Assembly (NCBI GenBank): GCA_937125455.1
Contig: CAKZLK010000043.1
Span: forward strand, 372,001 to 436,000
Direction of reading: 5' to 3'
Origin: an uncultured Aequorivita sp.
Lineage (GTDB): Bacteria > Bacteroidota > Bacteroidia > Flavobacteriales > Flavobacteriaceae
Length of the DNA stretch: 64,000 nucleotides
In this document: positions 26,608-34,182 of the stretch, in pieces
Layout: every line of letters begins with the position of its first letter
Numbering within the stretch: position 1 is the first letter of the stretch
Notes under the pieces: model-generated
The model's input: only the letters and a program-made list of their open reading frames with translations
What the model was told of the DNA's origin: nothing
The model's database searches: none
Made by a program: the position numbers and the translations under genes

Positions 26608-27132
26608 TTATTCGTGCGAATTTGGATTCGCCTGTGGATAGGGAATCATATCCTTTTGTGTAAGATTGGAAATTTTGTAGTAATTTTTCTTTCCACCAAA
26701 CCAATATTCAACCACTGCTTGGTTATCTTCTAATTGAAAAGGAAATGTTTTTGGAGGCGTGTTCATCGCTTCTTTCATTGGGTCAACGTCCATGATAACG
26801 TCACGCTGTGGCTCATTTTTAAGATATCCAACGTACTTAGAAGGTTCATTGATATTGCCTTTTGCCTCAAGTATTTGATTTCGGAAATAGATATTTTGAA
26901 TAATCACATTAGGGCTCATCTCGCTAAAAGCAATGTGAACATTAGTTCCCGAACCACCGTCTCTAACACCAGCAACCCAATTTTGGTAGTATGCTTCGGT
27001 TATTTTAAATGGTGGATTTTGAGTTAATGTTTTTTTTATTTGCACTTCCTGTGTTCCACCACAATTAGAAAAGCTAAACAAAAACAAGGGAACTACTAAA
27101 AGTGCAATTAAGGTTTTTAGGTTTTTCATCAT
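26608..27132 (-). CDS. Hypothetical lipoprotein
   Basis: 174-aa protein with a lipoprotein signal peptide: two starting Met-Lys residues, a hydrophobic stretch and a lipobox FSNC at about residues 21-24 followed by GG. The mature part is mainly beta-strand in character (for example GTNVHIAFSEMSPNVIIQNIYFRNQ) and has no motif I recognise. Probably anchored in the outer or inner membrane facing the periplasm. Clustered with a small outer-membrane barrel gene upstream (9-base gap). Confidence 0.65.
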   Translation of the reverse strand: MMKNLKTLIALLVVPLFLFSFSNCGGTQEVQIKKTLTQNPPFKITEAYYQNWVAGVRDGGSGTNVHIAFSEMSPNVIIQNIYFRNQILEAKGNINEPSKYVGYLKNEPQRDVIMDVDPMKEAMNTPPKTFPFQLEDNQAVVEYWFGGKKNYYKISNLTQKDMIPYPQANPNSHE

Positions 27133-27141
27133 TCCTTAAAA

Positions 27142-27675
27142 TTACAATTTAAACGCGAGACCTAAAAATACTGCAATTCCATCTGCAGCATCTACATTTA
27201 AGGTAATATTTTGTGCATTAAAATAAGGCAAGAGAAGCTTTAAATATAACTTTTCGCCTATTCTATAGTGTGCTCCGGGACCTATATTATAAATAGTAAG
27301 CGCACTGTTTTCAATATAACCCTGAGTTTGATCTTCAAATCCGAAACCGTAGCCTGCCTGTGCAAAAACATTCCATTTTTCCTTATTTACAAAGTAATAG
27401 TGAATAGAAGGCATAAACCCATAGGAATGGATTGTAACACCGCTATTATCTTTTACTAAAGTATTATTTGAAGTAAAAAAACTTCCAGACAGCGAAACTT
27501 TATTTGAAACAAAAAACTCAAAACTAGCCAAACCGATTGCTCCAAAATCGTCTTCATTATTGGTTGTGGTTGGATAGGGAGAAAGTGCTACAGAGAGAAT
27601 CATTTCCCCTTTTTGATTTTGAGCGAATGCTATTAAACAAAAAAGAAAAGTGAAAAGGAAAAGTAGTTTTTTCAT
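27142..27675 (-). CDS. Outer-membrane beta-barrel protein
   Basis: 177-aa protein with a Sec signal peptide (MKKLLFLFTFLFCLIAFAQ, cleavage expected after AFA-Q) and alternating hydrophobic strands with aromatic ends, for example SVHYY-like IHYYFVNKEKWNVFAQAGYGFGF and the terminal DGIAVFLGLAFKL, as in small OmpW/OmpA-like 8-strand barrels. The terminal Leu rather than Phe is acceptable. No catalytic motif. Precise family not recognised. Divides the lipoprotein gene from the atp terminator. Confidence 0.7.
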   Translation of the reverse strand: MKKLLFLFTFLFCLIAFAQNQKGEMILSVALSPYPTTTNNEDDFGAIGLASFEFFVSNKVSLSGSFFTSNNTLVKDNSGVTIHSYGFMPSIHYYFVNKEKWNVFAQAGYGFGFEDQTQGYIENSALTIYNIGPGAHYRIGEKLYLKLLLPYFNAQNITLNVDAADGIAVFLGLAFKL

Positions 27676-27717
27676 TGGTCAAATTTTTAATGAAGATAAT
27701 TAAAATATTTCACCATA

Positions 27718-27749
27718 AAAAAAGCCTTTCGAAAACGAAAGGCTTTTAA
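27718..27749. terminator. Strong bidirectional terminator after atpG
   Basis: AAAAGCCTTTCG (27720-27731), loop AAAA, and CGAAAGGCTTTT (27736-27747): a perfect 12-base stem with A and T runs on the two flanks. On the minus strand it ends in a T-run, 20 bases after the atpG stop, so it closes the atp operon. Confidence 0.9.
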
Positions 27750-27768
27750 AATTAGTATTTATAATTTA

Positions 27769-28644
27769 TTATCCAGCCAATGCCTCTGCACCACCAACTA
27801 TCTCAAGGATTTCATTGGTAATAGCAGCTTGACGCGCTTTGTTGTATTGAAGTTTTAATGCATCGCGAAGCTCGGTTGCGTTGTCGGTTGCTTTGTGCAT
27901 CGCGGTCATACGTGCGCCGTGCTCACTGGCAACACTATCGCGTAGCGCTTTGAACAATTGTGTTTTCAAACTTTTTGGAATCAACGCCTCAACTATTTCT
28001 TCTTTTGAAGGCTCGAAGATGTAAAAAGTTTCTGAGCTATTTGCTTCTTGGCCTTCAATTGGTTTTGGAGGCATAATCGGCAAAAACTGTTCGGTCATCA
28101 CAATTTGGGTAGCGGCGTTTTTGAAATTGTTATATACAACAATAATTTTGTCATATTTCCCTTCTGAGAAAAGGAGCATCAATTTTTCAGCTATTTCTGA
28201 CGTATTTTCAAAAGAAAGATCGTCAAAAATACCGTTGTTATTTTCTATAACAGTTCCGGTTTTTTTAAGAATATCGTTACCCTTCTTTCCAAGGGTCATA
28301 AAATCTACTTGCTTGCCAGCGTATGTATTTGCAGCCAAGTTACGCGCTTCTTTTATAATATTACTGTTAAAAGCTCCAGCCAGACCGCGGTTACTGGTAA
28401 TGGCAACCACTAAAATTTTATTCACCTCGCGCTGCTCTGAATACTTGCTTCCGGTATCGGCATCAAGTGTGGCGCTTAGGTTTTGCAAAAGTTCGGTAAG
28501 CTTTTCAGAATACGGACGCATTGCGGTAATAGCATCCTGCGCTTTCTTCAACTTTGCGGCAGAAACCATTTTCATGGCACTGGTAATCTGCATCGTTGAA
28601 CCAACGGATGATATTCTATTTCTAATTTCCTTTAAATTCGCCAT
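27769..28644 (-). CDS. atpG: ATP synthase F1 subunit gamma
   Basis: Central rotor stalk of F1. The 291-aa protein has the typical N-terminal helix ANLKEIRNRISSVGSTMQITSAMKMVSAAKL and C-terminal helix GARMTAMHKATDNATELRDALKLQYNKARQAAITNEILEIVGGAEAL. Last gene of the minus-strand atp cluster; atpD and atpC are not here, as is usual in Bacteroidota. An intergenic hairpin separates it from atpA. Confidence 0.96.
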   Translation of the reverse strand: MANLKEIRNRISSVGSTMQITSAMKMVSAAKLKKAQDAITAMRPYSEKLTELLQNLSATLDADTGSKYSEQREVNKILVVAITSNRGLAGAFNSNIIKEARNLAANTYAGKQVDFMTLGKKGNDILKKTGTVIENNNGIFDDLSFENTSEIAEKLMLLFSEGKYDKIIVVYNNFKNAATQIVMTEQFLPIMPPKPIEGQEANSSETFYIFEPSKEEIVEALIPKSLKTQLFKALRDSVASEHGARMTAMHKATDNATELRDALKLQYNKARQAAITNEILEIVGGAEALAG

Positions 28645-28666
28645 TCTCTTTTAGAATTAAGATATG

Positions 28667-28707
28667 AGTATTGAGTATTGAGAAACTTCATCTCAATACT
28701 CAATACT
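28667..28707. repeat. 17-base inverted repeat between atpA and atpG
   Basis: AGTATTGAGTATTGAGA (28667-28683), 7-base loop, and its perfect complement (28691-28707). Each arm holds two tandem GAGTATT units. Interspersed palindrome-like spacers of this type occur between flavobacterial genes. It is not followed by a T-run, so it is more likely an mRNA-stability/processing element than a terminator. Confidence 0.7.
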
Positions 28708-28716
28708 AAAATCTAA

Positions 28717-30297
28717 CTACTTTTTATATTTCGCTGAAAGATCGCTGGCAACAGATGTCAATACATCAATTGCATCATCAGTAAGTTTACCTGCTTTCAA
28801 ATCGTTAAGCGTATCTCTGTGTTTCACGTTTAGCATTTCAAGGTAATCTCTTTCAAATTCTTTAATCTTATTTACAGGAACATTACGCATCAAGTTCTTA
28901 GAACCTGCATAGATTATAGCAATTTGATCTTCTACTGTGTAAGGATCATTTTCAGCTTGTTTTAATATTTCTACGTTACGTCTACCTTTTTCAATCACGT
29001 TTAAGGTTGCGGCATCCAAATCGGAACCAAATTTTGCAAACGCTTCCAATTCACGGAAAGCTGCTTGATCCAGTTTTAACGTACCCGCTACTTTTTTCAT
29101 CGATTTAATCTGAGCGTTACCACCCACACGCGATACCGAAATACCTACGTTAATAGCTGGACGAACCCCCGCGTTAAACAAATCTCCATCCAAGAAAATC
29201 TGACCATCAGTAATGGAGATTACGTTTGTTGGAATATATGCAGAAACATCGCCTGCTTGTGTTTCAATGATTGGAAGTGCGGTTAAGGATCCACCACCTT
29301 TTACAATTCCTTTCAATGACTCTGGAAGGTCGTTCATCTCTTTTGCTATATCATCATCAGCAATTACCTTAGCGGCACGCTCCAACAATCTTGAGTGAAG
29401 GAAGAAAACGTCTCCAGGGTAAGCTTCACGTCCTGGTGGGCGACGAAGTAGAAGCGAAACCTCACGGTAAGCTACCGCTTGTTTTGATAAATCATCATAA
29501 ACAATCAATGCTGGACGACCCGTATCGCGGAAGTACTCACCAATGGCAGCACCTGCAAACGGAGCATAAACCTGCATTGGCGCGGGATCTGATGCATTTG
29601 CAGCAACGATAGTGGTATAGGCCATTGCGCCTTTTTCTTCCAAAACGTTTGCAATGTTAGCAACGGTTGAGGCTTTTTGTCCAATTGCAACATATATACA
29701 ATATACAGGAACTCCTGCATCGTAAAATTCTTTTTGATTCAAAATAGTATCGATACAAACGGTAGATTTACCTGTTTGACGGTCACCAATAACAAGTTCT
29801 CGCTGACCACGGCCTACGGGAATCATTGCATCAATAGACTTAATACCAGTTTGAAGTGGCTCAGTTACCGGCTGACGATAAATTACCCCAGGTGCTTTAC
29901 GCTCCAAAGGCATTTCGTAAGTTTCACCAGTGATTGGACCTTTACCATCGATAGGCTGGCCCAAGGTGTTTACCACACGACCAACAATACCTTCACCTAC
30001 TTGAAGTGAAGCGATACGTTGTGTACGTTTTACGGTTGAACCTTCTTTAATACCTCTTGAAGGACCTAAAAGTACAATACCTACGTTGTCTTCCTCAAGG
30101 TTCAATACAATACCTTCTAGACCGCTGTCAAAGGCTACCAATTCGCCGTATTGGGCGTTTGAAAGTCCGTATGCACGAACAATACCATCACCCACGGTTA
30201 AAACAGTTCCTACTTCGTCCAGGGAAGCATTTGCTTCAAAGCCTGTAAGTTGTTGCTTTAATATTGCTGATACTTCAGCTGGTTTTACTTCTGCCAT
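28717..30297 (-). CDS. atpA: ATP synthase F1 subunit alpha
   Basis: 526-aa non-catalytic F1 subunit. P-loop [14 protein letters not shown], the conserved [13 protein letters not shown], and the alpha signature [14 protein letters not shown] are clear. An N-terminal beta-barrel (about 25-95) contains [18 protein letters not shown]. Forms the F1 hexamer with beta (encoded elsewhere). In the atpH-atpA-atpG run of one operon. Confidence 0.97.
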   Translation of the reverse strand: MAEVKPAEVSAILKQQLTGFEANASLDEVGTVLTVGDGIVRAYGLSNAQYGELVAFDSGLEGIVLNLEEDNVGIVLLGPSRGIKEGSTVKRTQRIASLQVGEGIVGRVVNTLGQPIDGKGPITGETYEMPLERKAPGVIYRQPVTEPLQTGIKSIDAMIPVGRGQRELVIGDRQTGKSTVCIDTILNQKEFYDAGVPVYCIYVAIGQKASTVANIANVLEEKGAMAYTTIVAANASDPAPMQVYAPFAGAAIGEYFRDTGRPALIVYDDLSKQAVAYREVSLLLRRPPGREAYPGDVFFLHSRLLERAAKVIADDDIAKEMNDLPESLKGIVKGGGSLTALPIIETQAGDVSAYIPTNVISITDGQIFLDGDLFNAGVRPAINVGISVSRVGGNAQIKSMKKVAGTLKLDQAAFRELEAFAKFGSDLDAATLNVIEKGRRNVEILKQAENDPYTVEDQIAIIYAGSKNLMRNVPVNKIKEFERDYLEMLNVKHRDTLNDLKAGKLTDDAIDVLTSVASDLSAKYKK

Positions 30298-30334
30298 CGT
30301 TGTTTAATATTTACGCCGCTAAACTGCGGAACTA

Positions 30335-30871
30335 CTATATTGATTTACTGAATTCTCTTTTTAAATTTCCTAATTGGTTTGCGATGCTCGCATTATATTG
30401 AATATCGCCAACACGAAGGATAAATCCTCCTAGTATTGCCGGGTCTATTTCACTTCGAAGTGTTACTTTTTCACTTCCGGTCAATTCCTTAACTTTATCC
30501 ATTACCTTTCTTTCCAATTCATCGGAAAGTGGAACAGCTGTAGTTACGGTGGCTACTTTAACGCCTTCTTGTTCATTATATAGATCTACAAAGCTTTTTG
30601 CAACCTTTCCTAATAATGGTGTGCGTTTGTTTGCTACCAAAAGATTGATAAGGGAATGGGTAATTTCTGATTGGCCACTGAAAATTTTCAACAAAGCCTC
30701 TTTCTTGTCATTAGCCTTTATAACTGGACTTTGAAGGACTGTTTGCAAATCCCTACTTCCCTCAATGGTATAGTAAACAGATTGCATATCGCCAAACAAA
30801 ACAGCTTCTGTGTTGTTTTCGTTTGCTTTCTGCAAAATTGCTTTCGCGTATCGTATCGCTGCTCTGCTCAT
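30335..30871 (-). CDS. atpH: ATP synthase F1 subunit delta
   Basis: 178-aa peripheral-stalk subunit (OSCP homologue), linking F1 to subunit b. The N-terminal helical bundle starts SRAAIRYAKAILQKA and the C-terminal part has the family signature PAILGGFILRVGDIQYNASI. The 7-base gap after atpF suggests coupled translation. Confidence 0.94.
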   Translation of the reverse strand: MSRAAIRYAKAILQKANENNTEAVLFGDMQSVYYTIEGSRDLQTVLQSPVIKANDKKEALLKIFSGQSEITHSLINLLVANKRTPLLGKVAKSFVDLYNEQEGVKVATVTTAVPLSDELERKVMDKVKELTGSEKVTLRSEIDPAILGGFILRVGDIQYNASIANQLGNLKREFSKSI

Positions 30872-30878
30872 TCGGGTA

Positions 30879-31379
30879 TTAGTTTAATTTTGCGTCGCCC
30901 AACATTTCATCAACAAGTTTCAATTGCTTGTCCTTATCGGAAAGTTCGTGTTTTACAACTTTTTCAGCTATTTCCAAAGAAAGGCTTGCTACTTGTTGTT
31001 TCAACTCAGCGATTGCTGATTTCTTTTCGCTTTCGATGGCCGCTTGTGCATGGGCAACCATTTTGTCAGCCTCAGTTTTGGCATCCTCTTTAGCATCAGA
31101 AATCATTTTTGCTTTTATCTCGCGTGCTTCTTTCATCATTACTTCACGCTCTGCACGAGCTTCTTGCAACAATTTTTCGTTGTCTGCTTGAAGGTTCTGC
31201 ATTTCCAATTTTGCTTTTTCAGCAGAATCCAATGCATTTTTTATTCCTTCTTCACGATCGTTAACCGCGTTCAAGATTGGTTTCCAAGCAAATTTTCTCA
31301 ATAAAATAAGTAAGAGTACAAATATTATTATTTGCCAGAAGAAAAGTCCGAATGAAAAGTCGTTAACTAATTTTTCCAT
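30879..31379 (-). CDS. atpF: ATP synthase F0 subunit b
   Basis: 166-aa peripheral stalk. One N-terminal membrane helix (FGLFFWQIIIFVLLLILLRKFAW, about 10-32) is followed by a long charged coiled coil (about 35-165, rich in Glu/Lys/Ala). Lies between the atpE hairpin and atpH. Start is ATG at 31379. Confidence 0.95.
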   Translation of the reverse strand: MEKLVNDFSFGLFFWQIIIFVLLLILLRKFAWKPILNAVNDREEGIKNALDSAEKAKLEMQNLQADNEKLLQEARAEREVMMKEAREIKAKMISDAKEDAKTEADKMVAHAQAAIESEKKSAIAELKQQVASLSLEIAEKVVKHELSDKDKQLKLVDEMLGDAKLN

Positions 31380-31438
31380 ATCAATGGGCGCCGTGGCGGG
31401 TATTTATTTAATTTAACTTTATGCTCAATTTTAATTGT

Positions 31439-31475
31439 AACAAACAGCTGTAACCAACCGTTACAGCCGCTTGTT
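31439..31475 (-). promoter_or_regulatory. Intercistronic mRNA hairpin between atpE and atpF
   Basis: 16-base arms with a 5-base loop. On the minus-strand transcript all 16 positions pair, two as G-U (facing 31444/31470 and 31446/31468); read as plus-strand RNA the same two positions would be A-C mismatches. The hairpin therefore fits the transcribed strand. It is not followed by a U-run in that direction, so it is probably a 3' stabiliser or attenuator letting atpE be made in excess. Confidence 0.65.
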
Positions 31476-31486
31476 AGTTTTTTTGA

Positions 31487-31696
<210 letters not shown>

Positions 31697-31756
31697 TTAA
31701 ACACTCAATTTAATTGCGAAAGGCTTCAACAAGTGCAGCCTAACACCATTTTTTTA

Positions 31757-32920
31757 TTATAAATGTTGTATTTCGCCTTCGTGTGCTTCGTGTTCTGCAT
31801 GCGTTTCGCTTGCAAAACCGAAATACAAAGCTGCCAACATTGTGAAAATATATGCTTGTAGCAACGCTACCAATAATTCAATAAGGGAAATAGCAAATGA
31901 AAGTCCGAAAGACAACGGTCCGCCAATCCAACTTTTGAAAATAAATATTAAACCAACCAAACTCATCAATACTACGTGGCCTGCTGTCATGTTTGCATAC
32001 AAACGAATAAGCAGTGCAAAAGGCTTAATGAATAATCCTAAAATTTCTATAGGAACAAGAATAATATAAATTAATATTTTTCCAGCCCAAGGCATTCCAT
32101 CGCCCAATGGGTCAAAAATGTGTTTCCAGTAATCTTTTGTTCCTGTGAAGGTGGTTATCAAGAAAACGATGAGAGCCAAAGCGGTTGTAACCGCAATGTT
32201 CCCCGTTACGTTTACACCAAGTGGTGTAAGGCCGAACATATTTAAAAACCATATAAAGAAAAATACGGTTAATAGGAACGGCATGTATTTTTTGTATTTG
32301 TTCTCGCCAATGTTCGCAATAGCAATATCATCGCGAATGTAAAGAACGATAGGCTCAAAGAAACGGCCCATTCCTTTTGGAATACTTCCGTTTGTGGCGT
32401 AGCTTTTTGCAAGACTGCGGAACAACCATATTAGCAACAGACCAACCACTAGCATCATAATAACACTTTTGGTAATTGAAAAATCCAAAGGACGAACATT
32501 TGTTGGGTGATCGCCGTGATCAGCATCATAATTTAAGGTACCCTCAGCGTCAGTCCTATAAATCTTTTCGTGATGTAGGGTGAAGTATTTACCCTCTGAT
32601 TCAACAACTTCCTCGCCGTGATGAAATTCTGATGACATAAAGGTATGAAGGCCATCATCCCAGATAATCACAGGAAGCGGGAAACCGTAATGGTGCGTTT
32701 CGCCAGTTTCTTCATTTGTTGATCCAAACAGATTGAAACTGTGTGAATCTAGCAAGTGATGATTGATAAATTCCTTTATTTCTTCTTTCTTGGTTTTACT
32801 GCCCGTTTCGCCAGGAGCAACTTCTTTCACATCCATACCGTGCTCCTCTTGGGCTATGGCTGAAAAAGAAACAATAAACAATAAAACTGAAAGTATTCTA
32901 ACCAATGTTTTTCTTTGCAT
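31757..32920 (-). CDS. atpB: ATP synthase F0 subunit a, with signal-like N-terminus
   Basis: Membrane half of the ion channel. The C-terminal ~260 residues hold five to six helices with the essential Arg in ALLIRLYANMTAGHVVLMSL. Unusually long N-terminus: MQRKTLVRILSVLLFIVSFSAIA resembles a cleavable signal peptide, followed by about 110 polar, His-rich residues (HHYGFP, HHGEEV, DHGDHP) that would face the periplasm. 387 aa versus about 250 in E. coli; long a-subunits are known in Bacteroidota. Start ATG 32920 with TATTTTTG upstream. Confidence 0.93.
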   Translation of the reverse strand: MQRKTLVRILSVLLFIVSFSAIAQEEHGMDVKEVAPGETGSKTKKEEIKEFINHHLLDSHSFNLFGSTNEETGETHHYGFPLPVIIWDDGLHTFMSSEFHHGEEVVESEGKYFTLHHEKIYRTDAEGTLNYDADHGDHPTNVRPLDFSITKSVIMMLVVGLLLIWLFRSLAKSYATNGSIPKGMGRFFEPIVLYIRDDIAIANIGENKYKKYMPFLLTVFFFIWFLNMFGLTPLGVNVTGNIAVTTALALIVFLITTFTGTKDYWKHIFDPLGDGMPWAGKILIYIILVPIEILGLFIKPFALLIRLYANMTAGHVVLMSLVGLIFIFKSWIGGPLSFGLSFAISLIELLVALLQAYIFTMLAALYFGFASETHAEHEAHEGEIQHL

Positions 32921-32954
32921 CTTTGAACAAATAACGGTGTCCTTAAAATCGGTG

Positions 32955-32983
32955 CAAAAATACATTTCTTTCTGAGAAAGAAA
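32955..32983 (-). promoter_or_regulatory. Candidate internal promoter and inverted repeat upstream of atpB
   Basis: Minus-strand TATTTTTG at 32962-32955 matches TAnnTTTG, 34 bases before the atpB ATG. An 8-base inverted repeat, TTTCTTTC (32965-32972) and GAAAGAAA (32976-32983), lies immediately upstream, where the -33/-7 spacer would be. No clear TTG at -33. Confidence 0.4.
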
Positions 32984-33021
32984 AAACTATTTTTTGTGTT
33001 TTTTTCTGAAGAGGAAAACTG

Positions 33022-33411
33022 CTAATAATCCTGATTATTAAGCTGTTTTGAAAGATATGCTACTTCCAAAATCAAACAAGTGGCGTAGGGTATAAAAAAA
33101 GCAGCAAATTCCGTAGTTGACATTGTGCCGTCTTCCCTATAAAAAGGATAGAATACTAAAAAGAAAACCAAGAATTTTAGGCCACTGCCGGCAAGAAATA
33201 TAAATCCAGTGTGCGATGATTTCTTGTTAAATTTTGAATTGATGAAAATTAAAATTGCTGCCGCCAAGATATAATTGAGCACATAGGAAAGCACAATTCT
33301 ATCCCCAAAAATTGGCAATTCAATATTTTGAAGTATAAATAGGTGTGAAGCAAAAACTCCAATTAGCACCAATAAAAGAACCGCTAAAAATTTGAGTATT
33401 TCTTTTTTCAT
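33022..33411 (-). CDS. DUF6168 family membrane protein
   Basis: 129-aa protein with four hydrophobic helices (LKFLAVLLLVLIGVFASHLFI, VLSYVLNYILAAAILIFI, FLAGSGLKFLVFFLVFYPF and FFIPYATCLILEVAYL). DUF6168 proteins occur at this position, between AtpZ/AtpI and atpB, in Flavobacteriia, suggesting a role like AtpI (assembly of the c-ring or ion uptake), which is inferred. ATG 33411 is preferred over a TTG at 33414. It starts 8 bases after the AtpZ/AtpI stop. Confidence 0.7.
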   Translation of the reverse strand: MKKEILKFLAVLLLVLIGVFASHLFILQNIELPIFGDRIVLSYVLNYILAAAILIFINSKFNKKSSHTGFIFLAGSGLKFLVFFLVFYPFYREDGTMSTTEFAAFFIPYATCLILEVAYLSKQLNNQDY

Positions 33412-33419
33412 CAAAAAAA

Positions 33420-33638
33420 TCAGGAATTCAATTTGTTGGTCTGTTTAATCACCAAAAAAAGCGAAGCGCCTACGCCAACAAGTGTGCAAATGATGAGAAA
33501 TGTTTTGCCACCATCAGAATATTTACCGTCCAGCCACTGTCCCAATTTTACAAAAAGATAAATGATAACGCCCATCTGTATTCCGATACCGGACAAGATG
33601 GCCCATCGCTTTATTCCATTATCTTTTTTGTCGGCCAT
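33420..33638 (-). CDS. AtpZ/AtpI family protein
   Basis: 72-aa protein with two membrane helices (WAILSGIGIQMGVIIYLFVKLGQWLD and TFLIICTLVGVGASLFLVIKQ) and the GQWLDGKYSDGG loop typical of AtpZ/AtpI. These help F0 assembly or Mg2+ supply in other bacteria. Located as expected upstream of atpB, 12 bases from the bactofilin stop. Confidence 0.8.
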   Translation of the reverse strand: MADKKDNGIKRWAILSGIGIQMGVIIYLFVKLGQWLDGKYSDGGKTFLIICTLVGVGASLFLVIKQTNKLNS

Positions 33639-33650
33639 TCTTAGAGAGGT

Positions 33651-34130
33651 TTAATCGTCGAGATTATTCTCAACGGTTGCTTTTTTAATGCGTTGTTGTC
33701 GATCAAAAGGATGTGCTTTGGAATTTTCTATAGCAATTTGGCTTACGGTTGCGCCATTGTTTTTTGGTTTTCCGTCTTGCATAACACAGGAAGCATTCAT
33801 TGTAGCTCCAGGCTCAACAGCCAATTTTCCAACAGTTACATCTCCTTCTATTTTTGCTGTAGATCTTAAAGAAAGTGTTCCAGAAACCTGAAGGGTGCCT
33901 TCAAATTTGCCTTCAATATCAGCATTTTCACAAATAAGTGTTCCAATAATAACCCCTGTTTTACCTAAAACCACTTTGGATGGTGTTTTAACATTGCCTT
34001 CAACCGTACCATCTATTCTAAAGAAACCCGTAGAAGAAACATCTCCTTTTAATCTGGTGCCTTCGTTTATTCTGTTTTGGGCGGAACCTGGCTCGGCGGC
34101 AATTCGTTTTTCTTTCTTGTCTGAAAACAT
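33651..34130 (-). CDS. Bactofilin (polymer-forming cytoskeletal protein)
   Basis: 159-aa protein with the DUF583/bactofilin right-handed beta-helix: repeats of hydrophobic strands such as GTRLKGDVSSTGFFRIDGTVEGNV, ADIEGKFEGTLQVSGTLSLRSTAKIEGDVTVGKLAVEPGA. Short disordered N-terminus and basic C-terminal tail (FDRQQRIKKATVENN). Bactofilins polymerise without nucleotide and influence cell shape or envelope growth. Lies between sprE and the atp genes on one strand. Confidence 0.88.
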   Translation of the reverse strand: MFSDKKEKRIAAEPGSAQNRINEGTRLKGDVSSTGFFRIDGTVEGNVKTPSKVVLGKTGVIIGTLICENADIEGKFEGTLQVSGTLSLRSTAKIEGDVTVGKLAVEPGATMNASCVMQDGKPKNNGATVSQIAIENSKAHPFDRQQRIKKATVENNLDD

Positions 34131-34182
34131 AGCAGTTTGTTTTAAAGTTTACTATTCTGTTGTTCGGTTTGCTGGTAGGCTG

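Noticed and set aside
28121-28654. 177-aa plus-strand frame opposite atpG
   Set aside because: Antisense shadow of a conserved gene with no recognisable domain.
31439-31480. Hairpin plus T-run read as a terminator on the plus strand
   Set aside because: No plus-strand gene ends there; transcription is on the minus strand, where the U-run would precede the hairpin.
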